Assembly: GCF_020715685.1 (NCBI RefSeq)
Contig: NZ_CP085840.1
Coordinates: forward strand, 4,216,001-4,280,000
DNA: 64,000 bases
DNA from: Dermatobacter hominis
GTDB lineage: Bacteria; Actinomycetota; Acidimicrobiia; Acidimicrobiales; Microtrichaceae
Direction: 5' to 3'
A program made the translations under genes and the position numbers. Positions within the stretch are counted from its first letter, which is position 1. Each line of letters begins with the position of its first letter. Positions 7,605 through 14,891 of the stretch are shown one piece after another. A model generated the notes under the pieces. That model had not been told where the DNA came from. It did not search any database and was given only the letters and a program-made list of their open reading frames with translations.

Positions 7605-7982
7605 ATGACCGGGACGCTCGCTGGGGAGCGCCGCTTCCGCGCCGATCGATCGGAGATCGCGCGCGCCCGGCGCTTCGCCGTCGCTGCGGCCGAGGTCGAC
7701 GGCGACGCCGCGGACGACCTGGCGCTCGTGACCTCCGAGCTGGCGACGAACGCGGTCCTCCACGCCACCGGCGACTTCGTCGTCCGCGTCCACGTGACCC
7801 GGGGCGCCGTCCGGGTCTCGGTGTTCGACGCCGATCCCGAGCCCCCGGTCCTGCGCCGCAGCGCCATCACCGACCCCGACGGCCGGGGCGTGGCGATCGT
7901 GTCGTCCGTCGCGTCCGAGTGGGGCGTGCGCCCCGAGGGCGACGGGAAGTGGGTCTGGGCCGAGATCGCGCTCCCGGGCTGA
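7605..7982 (+). CDS. GHKL (RsbW/SpoIIAB-like) ATP-binding protein
   Basis: Small single-domain HATPase of 125 residues, the size of anti-sigma-factor kinases and Streptomyces RsbW-like proteins. The N box is Glu45-Asn49 in ELATNAVLHA, the G1-like box is FDADP (about 78-82), and the G2 box is GRGVAIV near 93-99. Proteins of this family bind a sigma factor or phosphorylate an anti-sigma-factor antagonist; no sigma or STAS gene is adjacent, so the partner is unknown. A sigma-B/F-type promoter candidate and a long leader with a tandem repeat precede it. A membrane protein and a second GHKL ATPase follow on the same strand, which suggests a signalling locus. Confidence 0.82.
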   Translation: MTGTLAGERRFRADRSEIARARRFAVAAAEVDGDAADDLALVTSELATNAVLHATGDFVVRVHVTRGAVRVSVFDADPEPPVLRRSAITDPDGRGVAIVSSVASEWGVRPEGDGKWVWAEIALPG

Positions 7983-8020
7983 GCCGGGGCCCGGACTCGG
8001 GGTCGGCGCCCGCCGGGCGG

Positions 8021-8026
8021 TAGGTT
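8021..8026 (+). promoter_or_regulatory. Candidate -10 (TAGGTT) before the membrane-protein gene
   Basis: TAGGTT would start transcription near 8033-8036, at or just before an upstream ATG (8036) that opens a 9-codon frame overlapping the start of the next gene. Confidence 0.4.
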
Positions 8027-8035
8027 GCCCGGCCG

Positions 8036-8065
8036 ATGGCCCCGTCGCCCCGCCGATGTCGCTGA
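8036..8065 (+). other. Short upstream reading frame (9 codons) overlapping the next start
   Basis: ATG 8036 opens MAPSPRRCR and stops at TGA 8063-8065; the ATG of the membrane-protein gene (8056) lies inside it in another frame. If transcription starts at about 8035, this leaderless mini-frame would be translated first and could couple or tune translation of the downstream gene. Confidence 0.35.
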
Positions 8066-8910
8066 ACGTCGCCACGTTCCTCCTGCAGTGGGCGACCGGC
8101 GGTCTCGCCTTCCTGTGGGTCACCACCCGCCGCCGCGAGGTCTCGCTCGGGTACGGGTGGCTGCTCCGCGGCGTCTACGGCCTCATGGCGATCGGTGCCC
8201 TCGTGGCCGGCCTGCGCTACGACCCGCTGCCGGTCCGGGACCTGTCGGCGGCCGGCGTGGCGCTGGCGACGGGGGTGGCGCTGTGGGTGTCGGTCGCCCG
8301 CCGGTCGAGCGGGGTGGCCCTGCAGCGGGAGCGGGCCCAGGTCCGCTCGGCCCGCATCGCCGAGATGACCGGCATCGACCGGGCCGAGCAGCACTTCGAC
8401 GCCGAGGCGCCCGAGTTCCCGCCGTCGCTCGACCTCGTCGCACCGGCGATCGGGCTGATCGGGCTCGTGGCGGGCGGCATCGACGCCGGCGGACCCGCCT
8501 GGCTCGGCATCGCCCGCACCGTGGTGGGCGCAGCCTTCCTCGGCAGCGTGACCGACGCCATGCTGCTCGGCCACTGGTACCTCACCCAGCCCGGGCTGCC
8601 CCGGGCGCCGCTCAACGAGCTGGTGCGCTGGGTCGGCTGGACGTGGTTCCCCGAGGTGGCCCTGCTGCTGGTGCCGGTCGGGATGGTCTCGGTGCTGAAC
8701 GGGTCGATCGACGACGGCTACGGCGGCATGTTGGGGTGGTTCTGGCTCGCGTGCGTGGTCACCACGATCGTGCTGGTCGTCGTGACCCGCCTGGCGCTCA
8801 AGGAGCGGTACTACTCCGCGGTCATGGCGGCCACGGGGCTGCTGTACCTGGCGATCCTGACCGCCTTCGGCACCGACCTGGTCGCCCGGGCCGTCCTGGC
8901 CGGGGCCTGA
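8056..8910 (+). CDS. Polytopic membrane protein of unknown function
   Basis: Protein of 284 residues with about eight hydrophobic segments (near 4-21, 38-56, 70-88, 128-145, 153-178, 194-217, 224-250 and 257-277) and a charged cytoplasmic-type loop at about 90-125 (RRSSGVALQRERAQVRSARIAEM). A GHWYLTQPGLPR motif ends the fifth segment. I do not recognise the family. It has no signal peptide beyond its first helix and no catalytic motif that I can name. It stands between two GHKL ATPase genes, each with a stress-type promoter candidate, so it may sense or relay an envelope signal in the same circuit; that is inference from position only. Confidence 0.75.
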   Translation: MSLNVATFLLQWATGGLAFLWVTTRRREVSLGYGWLLRGVYGLMAIGALVAGLRYDPLPVRDLSAAGVALATGVALWVSVARRSSGVALQRERAQVRSARIAEMTGIDRAEQHFDAEAPEFPPSLDLVAPAIGLIGLVAGGIDAGGPAWLGIARTVVGAAFLGSVTDAMLLGHWYLTQPGLPRAPLNELVRWVGWTWFPEVALLLVPVGMVSVLNGSIDDGYGGMLGWFWLACVVTTIVLVVVTRLALKERYYSAVMAATGLLYLAILTAFGTDLVARAVLAGA

Positions 8911-8912
8911 GG

Positions 8913-8937
8913 GTTTACGGACCCGGCGGGCGGGTAT
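8913..8937 (+). promoter_or_regulatory. Sigma-B/F-type promoter (GTTTAC-N13-GGGTAT)
   Basis: GTTTAC (8913-8918) and GGGTAT (8932-8937), separated by 13 bases, match the general-stress sigma consensus almost exactly (GTTTAA-N12-14-GGGTAT for Bacillus SigB). The start site would be near 8944, about 65 bases before the ATG at 9010 of the second GHKL ATPase. Confidence 0.72.
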
Positions 8938-9009
8938 GACGTGCGGCGACGGGCCCGCCGATGGGCCCGTCGGAACGCACCGCAGCCGCCACCCCCCCCT
9001 CCGAGCCCG

Positions 9010-9768
9010 ATGACCGACACCGCAGCGCACCGAACCAGCCGAGGCGACGCGTCCCGCACGGAGCGCACCGGTCGCCGCCCGCTCCACCTCGCCTCGTGGC
9101 CGATGGGCGCAGACCTGGCAGAGGACCCGATCACCGAGCTCGAGGTCGAGCCCGGTGACGACAACGCCGAGCGCCTGCGTGCCCGCGTCGCCGGGCTTCG
9201 CTCGGTCGATCCGAACCGGGCCCTGGCCGTGATCCACGGCGGGACGGCCCGTGCCGCCGGGGCGGCGCCCTCCGACGGTGGCACCAGCGCCGACTGGCGG
9301 GCCCAGCTCGCGGCAGTCGTTGCGTGCCTCTCGGGTGCCTCCGACGGCTTCACCGGCGACACCACGCCCACGTCGCTCGCCCGCCTCCGCCGCTGGGCCG
9401 ACGACACCCTCCGCCGGGGCGCCGTGCCGGCCGCGGCGGCCGCCGACATCGTGCTGCTCGTCGACGAGCTCGCCAGCAACGTCGAGGAGCACGCGCCGGG
9501 CTGGATGACCGTCGATCTCGAGTTCGCCGAGCACAGCGTGCTCATCGTGGTGTCAGACCCGCACCCGTCCCGCATGCCGGTGCCCGGGGACCCGCCGCCC
9601 GACCGCCCGAGCGGCCGTGGCCTCCTCGTGGTCTCCGCCCTCTCCACCGGCTGGGGCGTGGTCCTGGGCCGGACGTCGAAGGCCGTCTGGGCCGAGGTCG
9701 CCTGGCCGCCCGAGCACGGCGCGGCCCACCACCTGACCGACACCGGCGCCGGCCTCCGACCCCGCTGA
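9010..9768 (+). CDS. GHKL (RsbW-like) ATP-binding protein with N-terminal extension
   Basis: Protein of 252 residues from ATG 9010. The first 120 or so residues are low in complexity and charged, without a recognised domain. The rest is a HATPase domain with its N box at Glu153-Asn157 (ELASNVEEHA), a G1-like VSDPHP and a G2 box GRGLLVV. The earlier in-frame GTG at 8941 is unlikely to be the start, since it lies at the predicted transcription start of the stress promoter and would add an Arg/Pro run. The product is probably a switch protein that binds a sigma factor or an anti-sigma antagonist. It pairs with the smaller GHKL protein at 7605-7982; both lie on the same strand around an orphan membrane protein. 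Confidence 0.78.
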   Translation: MTDTAAHRTSRGDASRTERTGRRPLHLASWPMGADLAEDPITELEVEPGDDNAERLRARVAGLRSVDPNRALAVIHGGTARAAGAAPSDGGTSADWRAQLAAVVACLSGASDGFTGDTTPTSLARLRRWADDTLRRGAVPAAAAADIVLLVDELASNVEEHAPGWMTVDLEFAEHSVLIVVSDPHPSRMPVPGDPPPDRPSGRGLLVVSALSTGWGVVLGRTSKAVWAEVAWPPEHGAAHHLTDTGAGLRPR

Positions 9769-9804
9769 CCTCCCGGCCGCCCGGGGCTCGTTCCCGGCGG
9801 AGAC

Positions 9805-9837
9805 GCCAGGCCTCGGGAGGGGAATGCCTGGCTCCCG
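9805..9837 (+). other. Inverted repeat before ku
   Basis: GCCAGGC (9805-9811) pairs with GCCTGGC (9826-9832), and CGGGAG (9814-9819) can pair instead with CTCCCG (9832-9837). The sequence GAGGGGAATG occurs twice nearby. It may be the terminator of the upstream GHKL gene or a fold ahead of ku; there is no U run. Confidence 0.3.
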
Positions 9838-9872
9838 CGAGGGGAATGGTGGAATCCGAGCCGTCGTCGGCC

Positions 9873-9878
9873 GATACT
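9873..9878 (+). promoter_or_regulatory. Candidate -10 (GATACT) for ku-ligD
   Basis: GATACT, with TGGAAT 17 bases upstream at 9850-9855, is the best promoter-like pair before ku. The leader would be about 35-40 bases and include the GAAGGAG ribosome-binding site at 9907-9913. Confidence 0.35.
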
Positions 9879-9920
9879 GGACGGGCCGCGGACGGAGCGG
9901 TCGTCTGAAGGAGCGCGCCC

Positions 9921-10940
9921 GTGCCTCGTGCCATCTGGAGCGGATCGATCAGCTTCGGTCTCATCAACATCCCGGTGAAGCTGTTCTCCGCGGTCTCCGA
10001 GAAGTCGGTCCGGTTCAACCAGATCGACACCCGAAACGGGTCGCGCATCCGCACCCGCAAGGTGAACGCCGAGGACGGCTCCGAGGTGCCCGCCGACGTG
10101 ATCGCCAAGGGCTACGAGGTCTCGAAGGGCCGCTACGTCATCGTCACCGAGGACGAGCTCGCCTCGCTGCAGCCGCGTGCGACCCACACGATCGACCTCG
10201 AGGAGTTCGTCGACCTCGACGCGATCGATCCCATGTACTTCGACGGCGCCTACTGGGTCGCCCCCGACGACCGGGCGGCCAAGCCGTACACGCTGCTCGT
10301 CGAGGCGATGGAGCAGGCCGGCAAGGTGGCGGTGGCGCGGTTCGTCATGCGGGCCAAGCAGTACGTGGCGGTCATGCGCCCTCGCGACGGGCACCTCGTG
10401 CTCTCGATGATGGTCTACGACGACGAGATCAACCCGGTGTCGGAGATCCCGGAGTTCGACCAGCTCGAGGACGTCGAGCTCACCGAACGGGAGCTGACGA
10501 TGGCCGAGCAGCTGATCGACTCGCTCTCGACCGACTTCCGTCCCGAGGCGTTCCACGACACGTACCGCGAGGAGCTCCTCGACCTGATCCACGCCAAGGA
10601 CGCCGGCGAGGAGCGCGTGGTGGCCGAGGTCGAGGGTCCCGAGGAGGACAAGGTCATCGACCTGATGGCCGCGCTCGAGGCGTCGGTCGCGGCCGCCCGC
10701 GACGCCCGGGGCCGGCACCCCAGCACGGGCGGCGCCGATGCGGACGAGGCCGAGGACGAGGCACCCGCCCGGTCGGGCCGCTCGTCGGGCACGACCAAGC
10801 GGGCCGCGGCCAAGCCGTCCAAGGCGACCGCCAAGAAGGCCTCGGGCGGCACCACGAAGAAGGCGGCGGCCAAGAAGACCACCAAGAGCACCGCCAAGAA
10901 GGCCACGGCGAAGAAGACCCCGGCTCGCAAGACGGCCTGA
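9921..10940 (+). CDS. ku: Ku protein, DNA end binding (NHEJ)
   Basis: Bacterial Ku homodimer subunit of 339 residues; it rings broken DNA ends and recruits the LigD repair enzyme. The N-terminus (WSGSISFGLINIPVKLFSA) and the core (about 1-250) match the family. Residues 291-339 form an Ala/Lys-rich tail with repeated AKK units, like the extended basic tails of mycobacterial and streptomycete Ku that bind DNA. The GTG start at 9921 is supported by GAAGGAG 7 bases upstream. The LigD polymerase-domain gene follows after 40 bases and is probably cotranscribed. Confidence 0.95.
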   Translation: MPRAIWSGSISFGLINIPVKLFSAVSEKSVRFNQIDTRNGSRIRTRKVNAEDGSEVPADVIAKGYEVSKGRYVIVTEDELASLQPRATHTIDLEEFVDLDAIDPMYFDGAYWVAPDDRAAKPYTLLVEAMEQAGKVAVARFVMRAKQYVAVMRPRDGHLVLSMMVYDDEINPVSEIPEFDQLEDVELTERELTMAEQLIDSLSTDFRPEAFHDTYREELLDLIHAKDAGEERVVAEVEGPEEDKVIDLMAALEASVAAARDARGRHPSTGGADADEAEDEAPARSGRSSGTTKRAAAKPSKATAKKASGGTTKKAAAKKTTKSTAKKATAKKTPARKTA

Positions 10941-10980
10941 GGCCGACCGGGTCCCGCCGACCTCCTGGACGCTGCTGCGC

Positions 10981-11898
10981 ATGGCTGACGGCACGCCGGT
11001 CCGCATCGACGGCCGCACGCTCTCGCTGACCAACCTCGACAAGGTGCTGTACCCGGACACGGGGACCACGAAGTCCGAGGTCATCGACTACTACGCCCGT
11101 ATCGCCCCGGTGATGGTCACCCACACCGCGGGCCGGTGCATGACGATGCGCCGCTACCCGAACGGGGTGGACGGCAAGTCGTTCTTCGAGAAGCGCTGCC
11201 CGTCGCACCGGCCCGACTGGGTGCCGACCGCCGTCGGACCGGGCGACCGCAAGGGCGAGCTGCGCTACTGCCGGTTCGACGAGCCGGCCGCGATCGTCTG
11301 GGCCGCGAACCTGGCCGCCCTCGAGCTCCACGCCCCGATGGCCCGCTCGGACGACCTCGAGCACCCGCTCATGTGCGTGTTCGACCTGGACCCCGGTCCC
11401 GGCACGGCGATCCCCGAGTGCGCCGAGCTGGCGCTCGAGATCAGGGAGATCCTGGCGAGCGCCGACCTCGACTGCGTGGCCAAGACCTCGGGGTCGAAGG
11501 GCATGCAGGTGTACGTGCCGCTCAACGACCCGGGCCCGGGGGCGGCCGACCACGAGCACTGCTCGTCGTTCGCGCTGGCCGTCGGGCAGATGCTGGCGCA
11601 ACGGCACCCGAAGGGCGTCACGACGACGATGGCCAAGGCGGAGCGGCCGGGCAAGGTCTTCGTCGACTGGTCCCAGAACGCGCACCACAAGACCACCGTG
11701 TGCGTGTACTCGATGCGGGCCCGTCCGGCGCCGACCGTGTCGACCCCGCTCGACTGGGACGAGGTGGCCGCGGCCGCCGACGGCGACGAGCCGCTCGTCT
11801 TCCGGATCGACGACGTCCTGGCCCGGGTCGAGGAGCGGGGCGACCTGTTCGCCCCGGCCGTCGAGCTGGTCCAGCACCTGCCCCGCGCCCGTTCCTGA
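10981..11898 (+). CDS. ligD: LigD-type polymerase/primase domain protein (NHEJ)
   Basis: Stand-alone archaeo-eukaryotic-primase-type polymerase domain of 305 residues that adds nucleotides at broken ends during NHEJ. The catalytic acidic residues are visible: Asp135 and Asp137 in FDLDPG and Asp229 in VDWSQN, matching the spacing of the Mycobacterium PolDom triad. Conserved blocks include the N-terminal LTNLDKVLYPDTG and CPSHRPDWV. There is no ligase or phosphoesterase domain, so the ligase is encoded elsewhere. The frame is open further upstream to 10738, overlapping ku, but the ATG at 10981 gives the normal N-terminus and starts 40 bases after ku. Confidence 0.92.
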   Translation: MADGTPVRIDGRTLSLTNLDKVLYPDTGTTKSEVIDYYARIAPVMVTHTAGRCMTMRRYPNGVDGKSFFEKRCPSHRPDWVPTAVGPGDRKGELRYCRFDEPAAIVWAANLAALELHAPMARSDDLEHPLMCVFDLDPGPGTAIPECAELALEIREILASADLDCVAKTSGSKGMQVYVPLNDPGPGAADHEHCSSFALAVGQMLAQRHPKGVTTTMAKAERPGKVFVDWSQNAHHKTTVCVYSMRARPAPTVSTPLDWDEVAAAADGDEPLVFRIDDVLARVEERGDLFAPAVELVQHLPRARS

Positions 11899-11946
11899 CC
11901 CCACCCGCTCCCGACCCCACCCGCTCCCGACCCCACCCGCTCCCGA
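11899..11946 (+). repeat. 16-bp unit repeated three times directly after a stop codon
   Basis: CCCCACCCGCTCCCGA is repeated perfectly three times (11899-11914, 11915-11930, 11931-11946), beginning at the base after the ligD stop. The first six bases of a fourth unit (CCCCAC) form the foot of the long hairpin that follows. Confidence 0.95.
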
Positions 11947-12011
11947 CCCCACCGTTCTGTGATGCTCGATACGTCGATCGAGACGTATCGAGCATCACAG
12001 AACGGGTGGGG
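11947..12011. terminator. Long perfect hairpin between convergent genes
   Basis: Bases 11952-11975 and 11982-12005 are exact reverse complements (24 bp) around a 6-base loop (GATCGA). With one bulged G at 12006 the stem continues through 11947-11951 and 12007-12011, giving about 29 paired bases. The arms are much less GC-rich than the surroundings. It sits between the convergent ligD and aminotransferase genes, so a bidirectional terminator or mRNA 3'-end stabiliser is likely. It lacks a U run. A small mobile palindrome is the alternative. Confidence 0.75.
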
Positions 12012-12031
12012 CCGGCCGGTGGGGTCGGCCG

Positions 12032-13390
12032 TCAGGCGACGAGGGCGGCGACCGCCTCGCCGAAGACGGCGGTGTGGTGCTCGACGTCGGAGGCCGTGTG
12101 GGCCGGGCAGAACAGCGCCATGTTGTGGAACGGCGTCAGCAGGATCCCTCGGTTGAGGCACCACAGGTGCAGGAAGGCGTCGAGCTCGTGGTCGACGGCC
12201 GCGGCGGCCTCGGCGCCGTTGCGGGGGGCGGGGCAGAACCAGTACTCGGCCCGGCACCCGAGCCGGTTCACGGTCCACGGCAGCCCGTGCTCGTCGATCA
12301 CGCCCTGGACCCCGTCGGCCCAGGCGTGGGCCAGCGGGACGGCGACGGCGAAGTCCTCCTCGCGGAGCGCGGCGCCGAGCGTGGCCCGCACCGCGGCGAG
12401 GGCGAGCGCGTTGGCGGTGAGGGTGCCGCCGATGCCGGCGACGTCGCTGTCGGGGCCCTCGACGACCTCGAGCACCCGGCCGGCGAGCTCCTCGGTCATG
12501 CCGTACGCCGCGCACGGGACGCCGCCGCCGATCGGCTTGCCGATGACGAACATGTCGGGCTCGAGCCCCCACTCCCGGGTCGCGCCGCCGGGCCCGCAGC
12601 AGATGGTGTGGGTCTCGTCGATGATGAGCACGGTCCCGGTCTCGCGGGTGATCCGGCGGAGGGCGTCGTGGAAGCCCGGCTCGGGCGGGACGATCCCGAT
12701 GTTGGTGAGCGCCGGCTCGGCCAGCACCGCCGCCACCTCGCCGGTGGCCAGCACGCGCTCGAGGGCCTCGACGTCGTTGAACTGCACGACCTCGACCGAG
12801 AGCGACGGATCGGTGGCCCAGCCGGTGTTGCCGGGCCGCGGCACGACCCGTCCGTCGTCGGCGAGCACGTTGAGCGCCTCGTCGACGGTGCCGTGGTAGC
12901 ACCAGTCGAACACGAGCACCTTCTTGCGCCCGGTGGCGTGGCGGGCGATCCGCAGCGCGAAGCGGTTGGCGTCGGTCGCCGTCATGGCGATCTGCCACAC
13001 CGGGAGCCCGAACCGCGACCGCAGCTCGTCGCCCACTGCGATGGCGTCGGGGGAGGGGAGCATCGTGGTGATGCCCCGGGGCGCCTGCTGCTCGAGCGCC
13101 CGGACGGTGGCCGGCAGCGAGTGGCCCGTCATCGCGCCCGTGTCGCCCAGGCAGAGGTCGATGTAGGTGTTGCCGTCCGCGTCGGTGAAGCGGGCGCCGG
13201 ACGCCTCGTCGACGAACACCGGGTGGGGGCCGGGCCAGCGGGTCATCCAGCTCATCGGCACGCCGGCCAGGAGCGACCGGCGGGCCTGCTCGTGCAGCTC
13301 CGCCGAGCGCGGGGTGCGGCGCACGAACAGCTCGCGCTCCGCCGCCATCAGGCCCTCCAGCCGTCCCCGGTCGACCGTCGGGCCCGCCAC
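12032..13390 (-). CDS. Class III aminotransferase, HemL/GSAM-like
   Basis: PLP-dependent enzyme of 452 residues related to glutamate-1-semialdehyde aminomutase and omega-transaminases. The PLP lysine is Lys285 in FVIGKPIGGG, preceded by the DETHT block that holds the cofactor aspartate. RFTDADGNTYIDLCLGDTGAMTGHS near the N-terminus is the usual fold-type I entry. It is unlikely to be the haem-pathway HemL itself, because the sequence around the active site differs and the N-terminal 60 residues are longer. I chose the GTG at 13390 because GGAGG lies 7 bases upstream; a GTG at 13396 overlapping the previous stop is the alternative. It is translationally coupled to the carboxymuconolactone-decarboxylase-like gene. 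Substrate unknown. Confidence 0.82.
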   Translation of the reverse strand: MAGPTVDRGRLEGLMAAERELFVRRTPRSAELHEQARRSLLAGVPMSWMTRWPGPHPVFVDEASGARFTDADGNTYIDLCLGDTGAMTGHSLPATVRALEQQAPRGITTMLPSPDAIAVGDELRSRFGLPVWQIAMTATDANRFALRIARHATGRKKVLVFDWCYHGTVDEALNVLADDGRVVPRPGNTGWATDPSLSVEVVQFNDVEALERVLATGEVAAVLAEPALTNIGIVPPEPGFHDALRRITRETGTVLIIDETHTICCGPGGATREWGLEPDMFVIGKPIGGGVPCAAYGMTEELAGRVLEVVEGPDSDVAGIGGTLTANALALAAVRATLGAALREEDFAVAVPLAHAWADGVQGVIDEHGLPWTVNRLGCRAEYWFCPAPRNGAEAAAAVDHELDAFLHLWCLNRGILLTPFHNMALFCPAHTASDVEHHTAVFGEAVAALVA

Positions 13391-13392
13391 CG

Positions 13393-13851
13393 TCACACCT
13401 CCTCGGCGGCGCCGTCGGCCTCGGCGAGACGCCGCTGGGCCTTCTCGTACCGGGCGATCGACGTCTCGACCATCGAGTTGAGGCCGGCGCCCTTGGGCCA
13501 ACCGGCGTAGTGGCTCAGGAAGATCACGATCTCGCGGAGGTCGTCCGCGGTCAGATCGCCCTTCACCAGCGAGGAGTCGAGCTGGATGCCGAGCGTGCCG
13601 TCGAGCCCCTCGGCGACCATCAGGCCGATCAGCAGGAGCCGGCGGTCCCGCAGCGACAGCCCCTCCCGCTCCCAGACGTCGCCGAACAGGTGCTCGACCG
13701 TGTAGCCGAAGAAGTCGCCGGGTCCGTCGCTGACCTCGAACGAGTACACCTCGCCCATGCGCTCGAGGCCTCGGCGGCGCCGGGCCGACGGCTCGGGGCC
13801 GGCGGCGGACGGGCCAGTGGCGGATGCGGGAGTGTCGGACGGCTCGGCCAT
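13393..13851 (-). CDS. Carboxymuconolactone decarboxylase family protein
   Basis: Protein of 152 residues with an all-helical CMD/AhpD-like domain at about 50-145 (GDLTADDLREIVIFLSHYAGWPKG). The HYAGWP block matches gamma-carboxymuconolactone decarboxylases, while the CxxC pair of AhpD peroxidases is absent, so a redox role is unlikely. The first 30 residues are Ala/Pro/Ser-rich. It is coupled to the aminotransferase gene downstream, suggesting one small catabolic unit of unknown substrate. The ATG at 13851 is supported by a TACGGT hexamer 6 bases upstream. Confidence 0.8.
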   Translation of the reverse strand: MAEPSDTPASATGPSAAGPEPSARRRRGLERMGEVYSFEVSDGPGDFFGYTVEHLFGDVWEREGLSLRDRRLLLIGLMVAEGLDGTLGIQLDSSLVKGDLTADDLREIVIFLSHYAGWPKGAGLNSMVETSIARYEKAQRRLAEADGAAEEV

Positions 13852-13857
13852 GGCGTG

Positions 13858-13863
13858 ACCGTA
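13858..13863 (-). promoter_or_regulatory. Candidate -10 (TACGGT on the minus strand), leaderless
   Basis: On the minus strand TACGGT ends 6 bases before the ATG at 13851. It lies back to back with the -10 of the lipoprotein gene at 13923, within an 83-base divergent region. Confidence 0.5.
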
Positions 13864-13922
13864 CCCAACCGGGGCGCGGCCGGTTCACCCCGGGGGGCGG
13901 TGTCGGTGCCGGTGGGCGCCGA

Positions 13923-13928
13923 TAGCGT
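13923..13928 (+). promoter_or_regulatory. Candidate -10 (TAGCGT), leaderless start at 13935
   Basis: TAGCGT ends 6 bases before the GTG at 13935, which supports that start for the lipoprotein. Confidence 0.5.
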
Positions 13929-13934
13929 GGCCAG

Positions 13935-14861
13935 GTGCTGCGCCGCCGAGCCATCGTCCTCTTCGCTGCGTTCGTGGCGGCCTCCCTCGCCCTCGCCGGG
14001 TGCCTCCCCGGCGCCGGCCGCACGTTCAACGGCCCCGATCCCGTGCGGGGCATCCCGTTCAAGGGCCTCGGCGCCTGGTGGGACGTCTGGGACTGGTCGC
14101 CCACCTTCACGAACGGCTCGCCGGCGCTCGGCCTGACGTCCGTCGACCGGCTCGCGAACTCGGGTGTCCAGACGCTCTACATCCAGACCGCGTCGTACCG
14201 GAACCCCGCGAACGTGCTCGACGAAGCGCTGCTGCGGCGGATCGTCAACCGCGCCCACAGCCGCGGGATGAAGGTCGTCGGCTGGTACCTCCCGCAGTTC
14301 CTCGACACGAAGACCGACATCGCCCGGCTGTCGGCCATGGTCGGTGTCGGCGTCGACGGCATCGGCATCGACATCGAGTCGACCGACAACCCGAACGTCG
14401 CCGACCGCACCGACAAGCTGCTCGCCGAGGTCCGCTTCCTCCGACTGCTGCACCCCGACGTCCCGATGGCCGCCATCCCGGTCACCCCGGTGATCTGGGA
14501 GGAGCTGAACCGGTCGTGGTGGCCGAACTTCCCGTACCGCGAGCTGGCGAAGTACGTCGACGCCTGGATGCCGATGGCGTACTGGAGCTACCGGCGCGCC
14601 GGCAGCTTCCCCGAGTGGGGCGACCCGTACCGCTACACCTACGAGTCGGTCGTGCGCCTGCGGATCCTGACCGGCCGGCCCAACCTCCCGGTCCACCCGA
14701 TCGGGGGCGAGGGCGCAGGCATGACCCCGAACGACGCCGCGCTGATGGCCCGAGCCGTGGCCGACTCCCGATCGATCGGCGGCAGCGTCTACGACGACCG
14801 CACCACGCCGCCCGACGTGTACCCGGTGCTGGGCTACCTGCGCCGGGCGCAGGTCAAGTAG
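13935..14861 (+). CDS. Secreted lipoprotein with a glycoside-hydrolase-like barrel
   Basis: Protein of 308 residues with a basic N-terminus, a hydrophobic stretch and the lipobox LALAGC with Cys23, so it is probably anchored outside the cytoplasmic membrane. The mature part looks like a TIM barrel of the GH-like kind: GVQTLYIQTAS, GMKVVGWYLPQFLD, VDGIGIDIESTDN (a likely catalytic strand with Asp and Glu) and YVDAWMPMAYWSYRR are typical barrel strands. I cannot name the enzyme family with certainty; DUF4015-like putative glycosidases are the nearest memory. It is monocistronic, divergent from the decarboxylase gene and convergent with metH. Confidence 0.78.
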   Translation: MLRRRAIVLFAAFVAASLALAGCLPGAGRTFNGPDPVRGIPFKGLGAWWDVWDWSPTFTNGSPALGLTSVDRLANSGVQTLYIQTASYRNPANVLDEALLRRIVNRAHSRGMKVVGWYLPQFLDTKTDIARLSAMVGVGVDGIGIDIESTDNPNVADRTDKLLAEVRFLRLLHPDVPMAAIPVTPVIWEELNRSWWPNFPYRELAKYVDAWMPMAYWSYRRAGSFPEWGDPYRYTYESVVRLRILTGRPNLPVHPIGGEGAGMTPNDAALMARAVADSRSIGGSVYDDRTTPPDVYPVLGYLRRAQVK

Positions 14862-14875
14862 CGCCCGACGGCGCG

Positions 14876-14891
14876 AGCGCCCTTCGGCGCT
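14876..14891. terminator. Hairpin at the lipoprotein/metH convergence
   Basis: AGCGCC-CTTC-GGCGCT is a perfect 6-bp stem with a 4-base loop. Its right arm runs into the metH stop codon (CTA on this strand, 14890-14892). It can serve both genes; no U run follows. Confidence 0.5.

Noticed and set aside
8941-9009. An earlier GTG start (8941) for the second GHKL ATPase
   Set aside because: It lies at the predicted transcription start of the GTTTAC/GGGTAT promoter and adds an Arg- and Pro-rich run not seen in the family; ATG 9010 is better placed.
11899-12011. CRISPR array or insertion-sequence end at the tandem repeat and long palindrome
   Set aside because: The 16-bp units are contiguous without spacers, and there is no transposase or flanking direct repeat; the palindrome is a single hairpin.
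13858-13871. Minus-strand GGGTACGG before the decarboxylase gene as a sigma-B/F promoter
   Set aside because: There is no GTTT-like -35 at 13-17 bases; the normal leaderless TACGGT reading explains the site.
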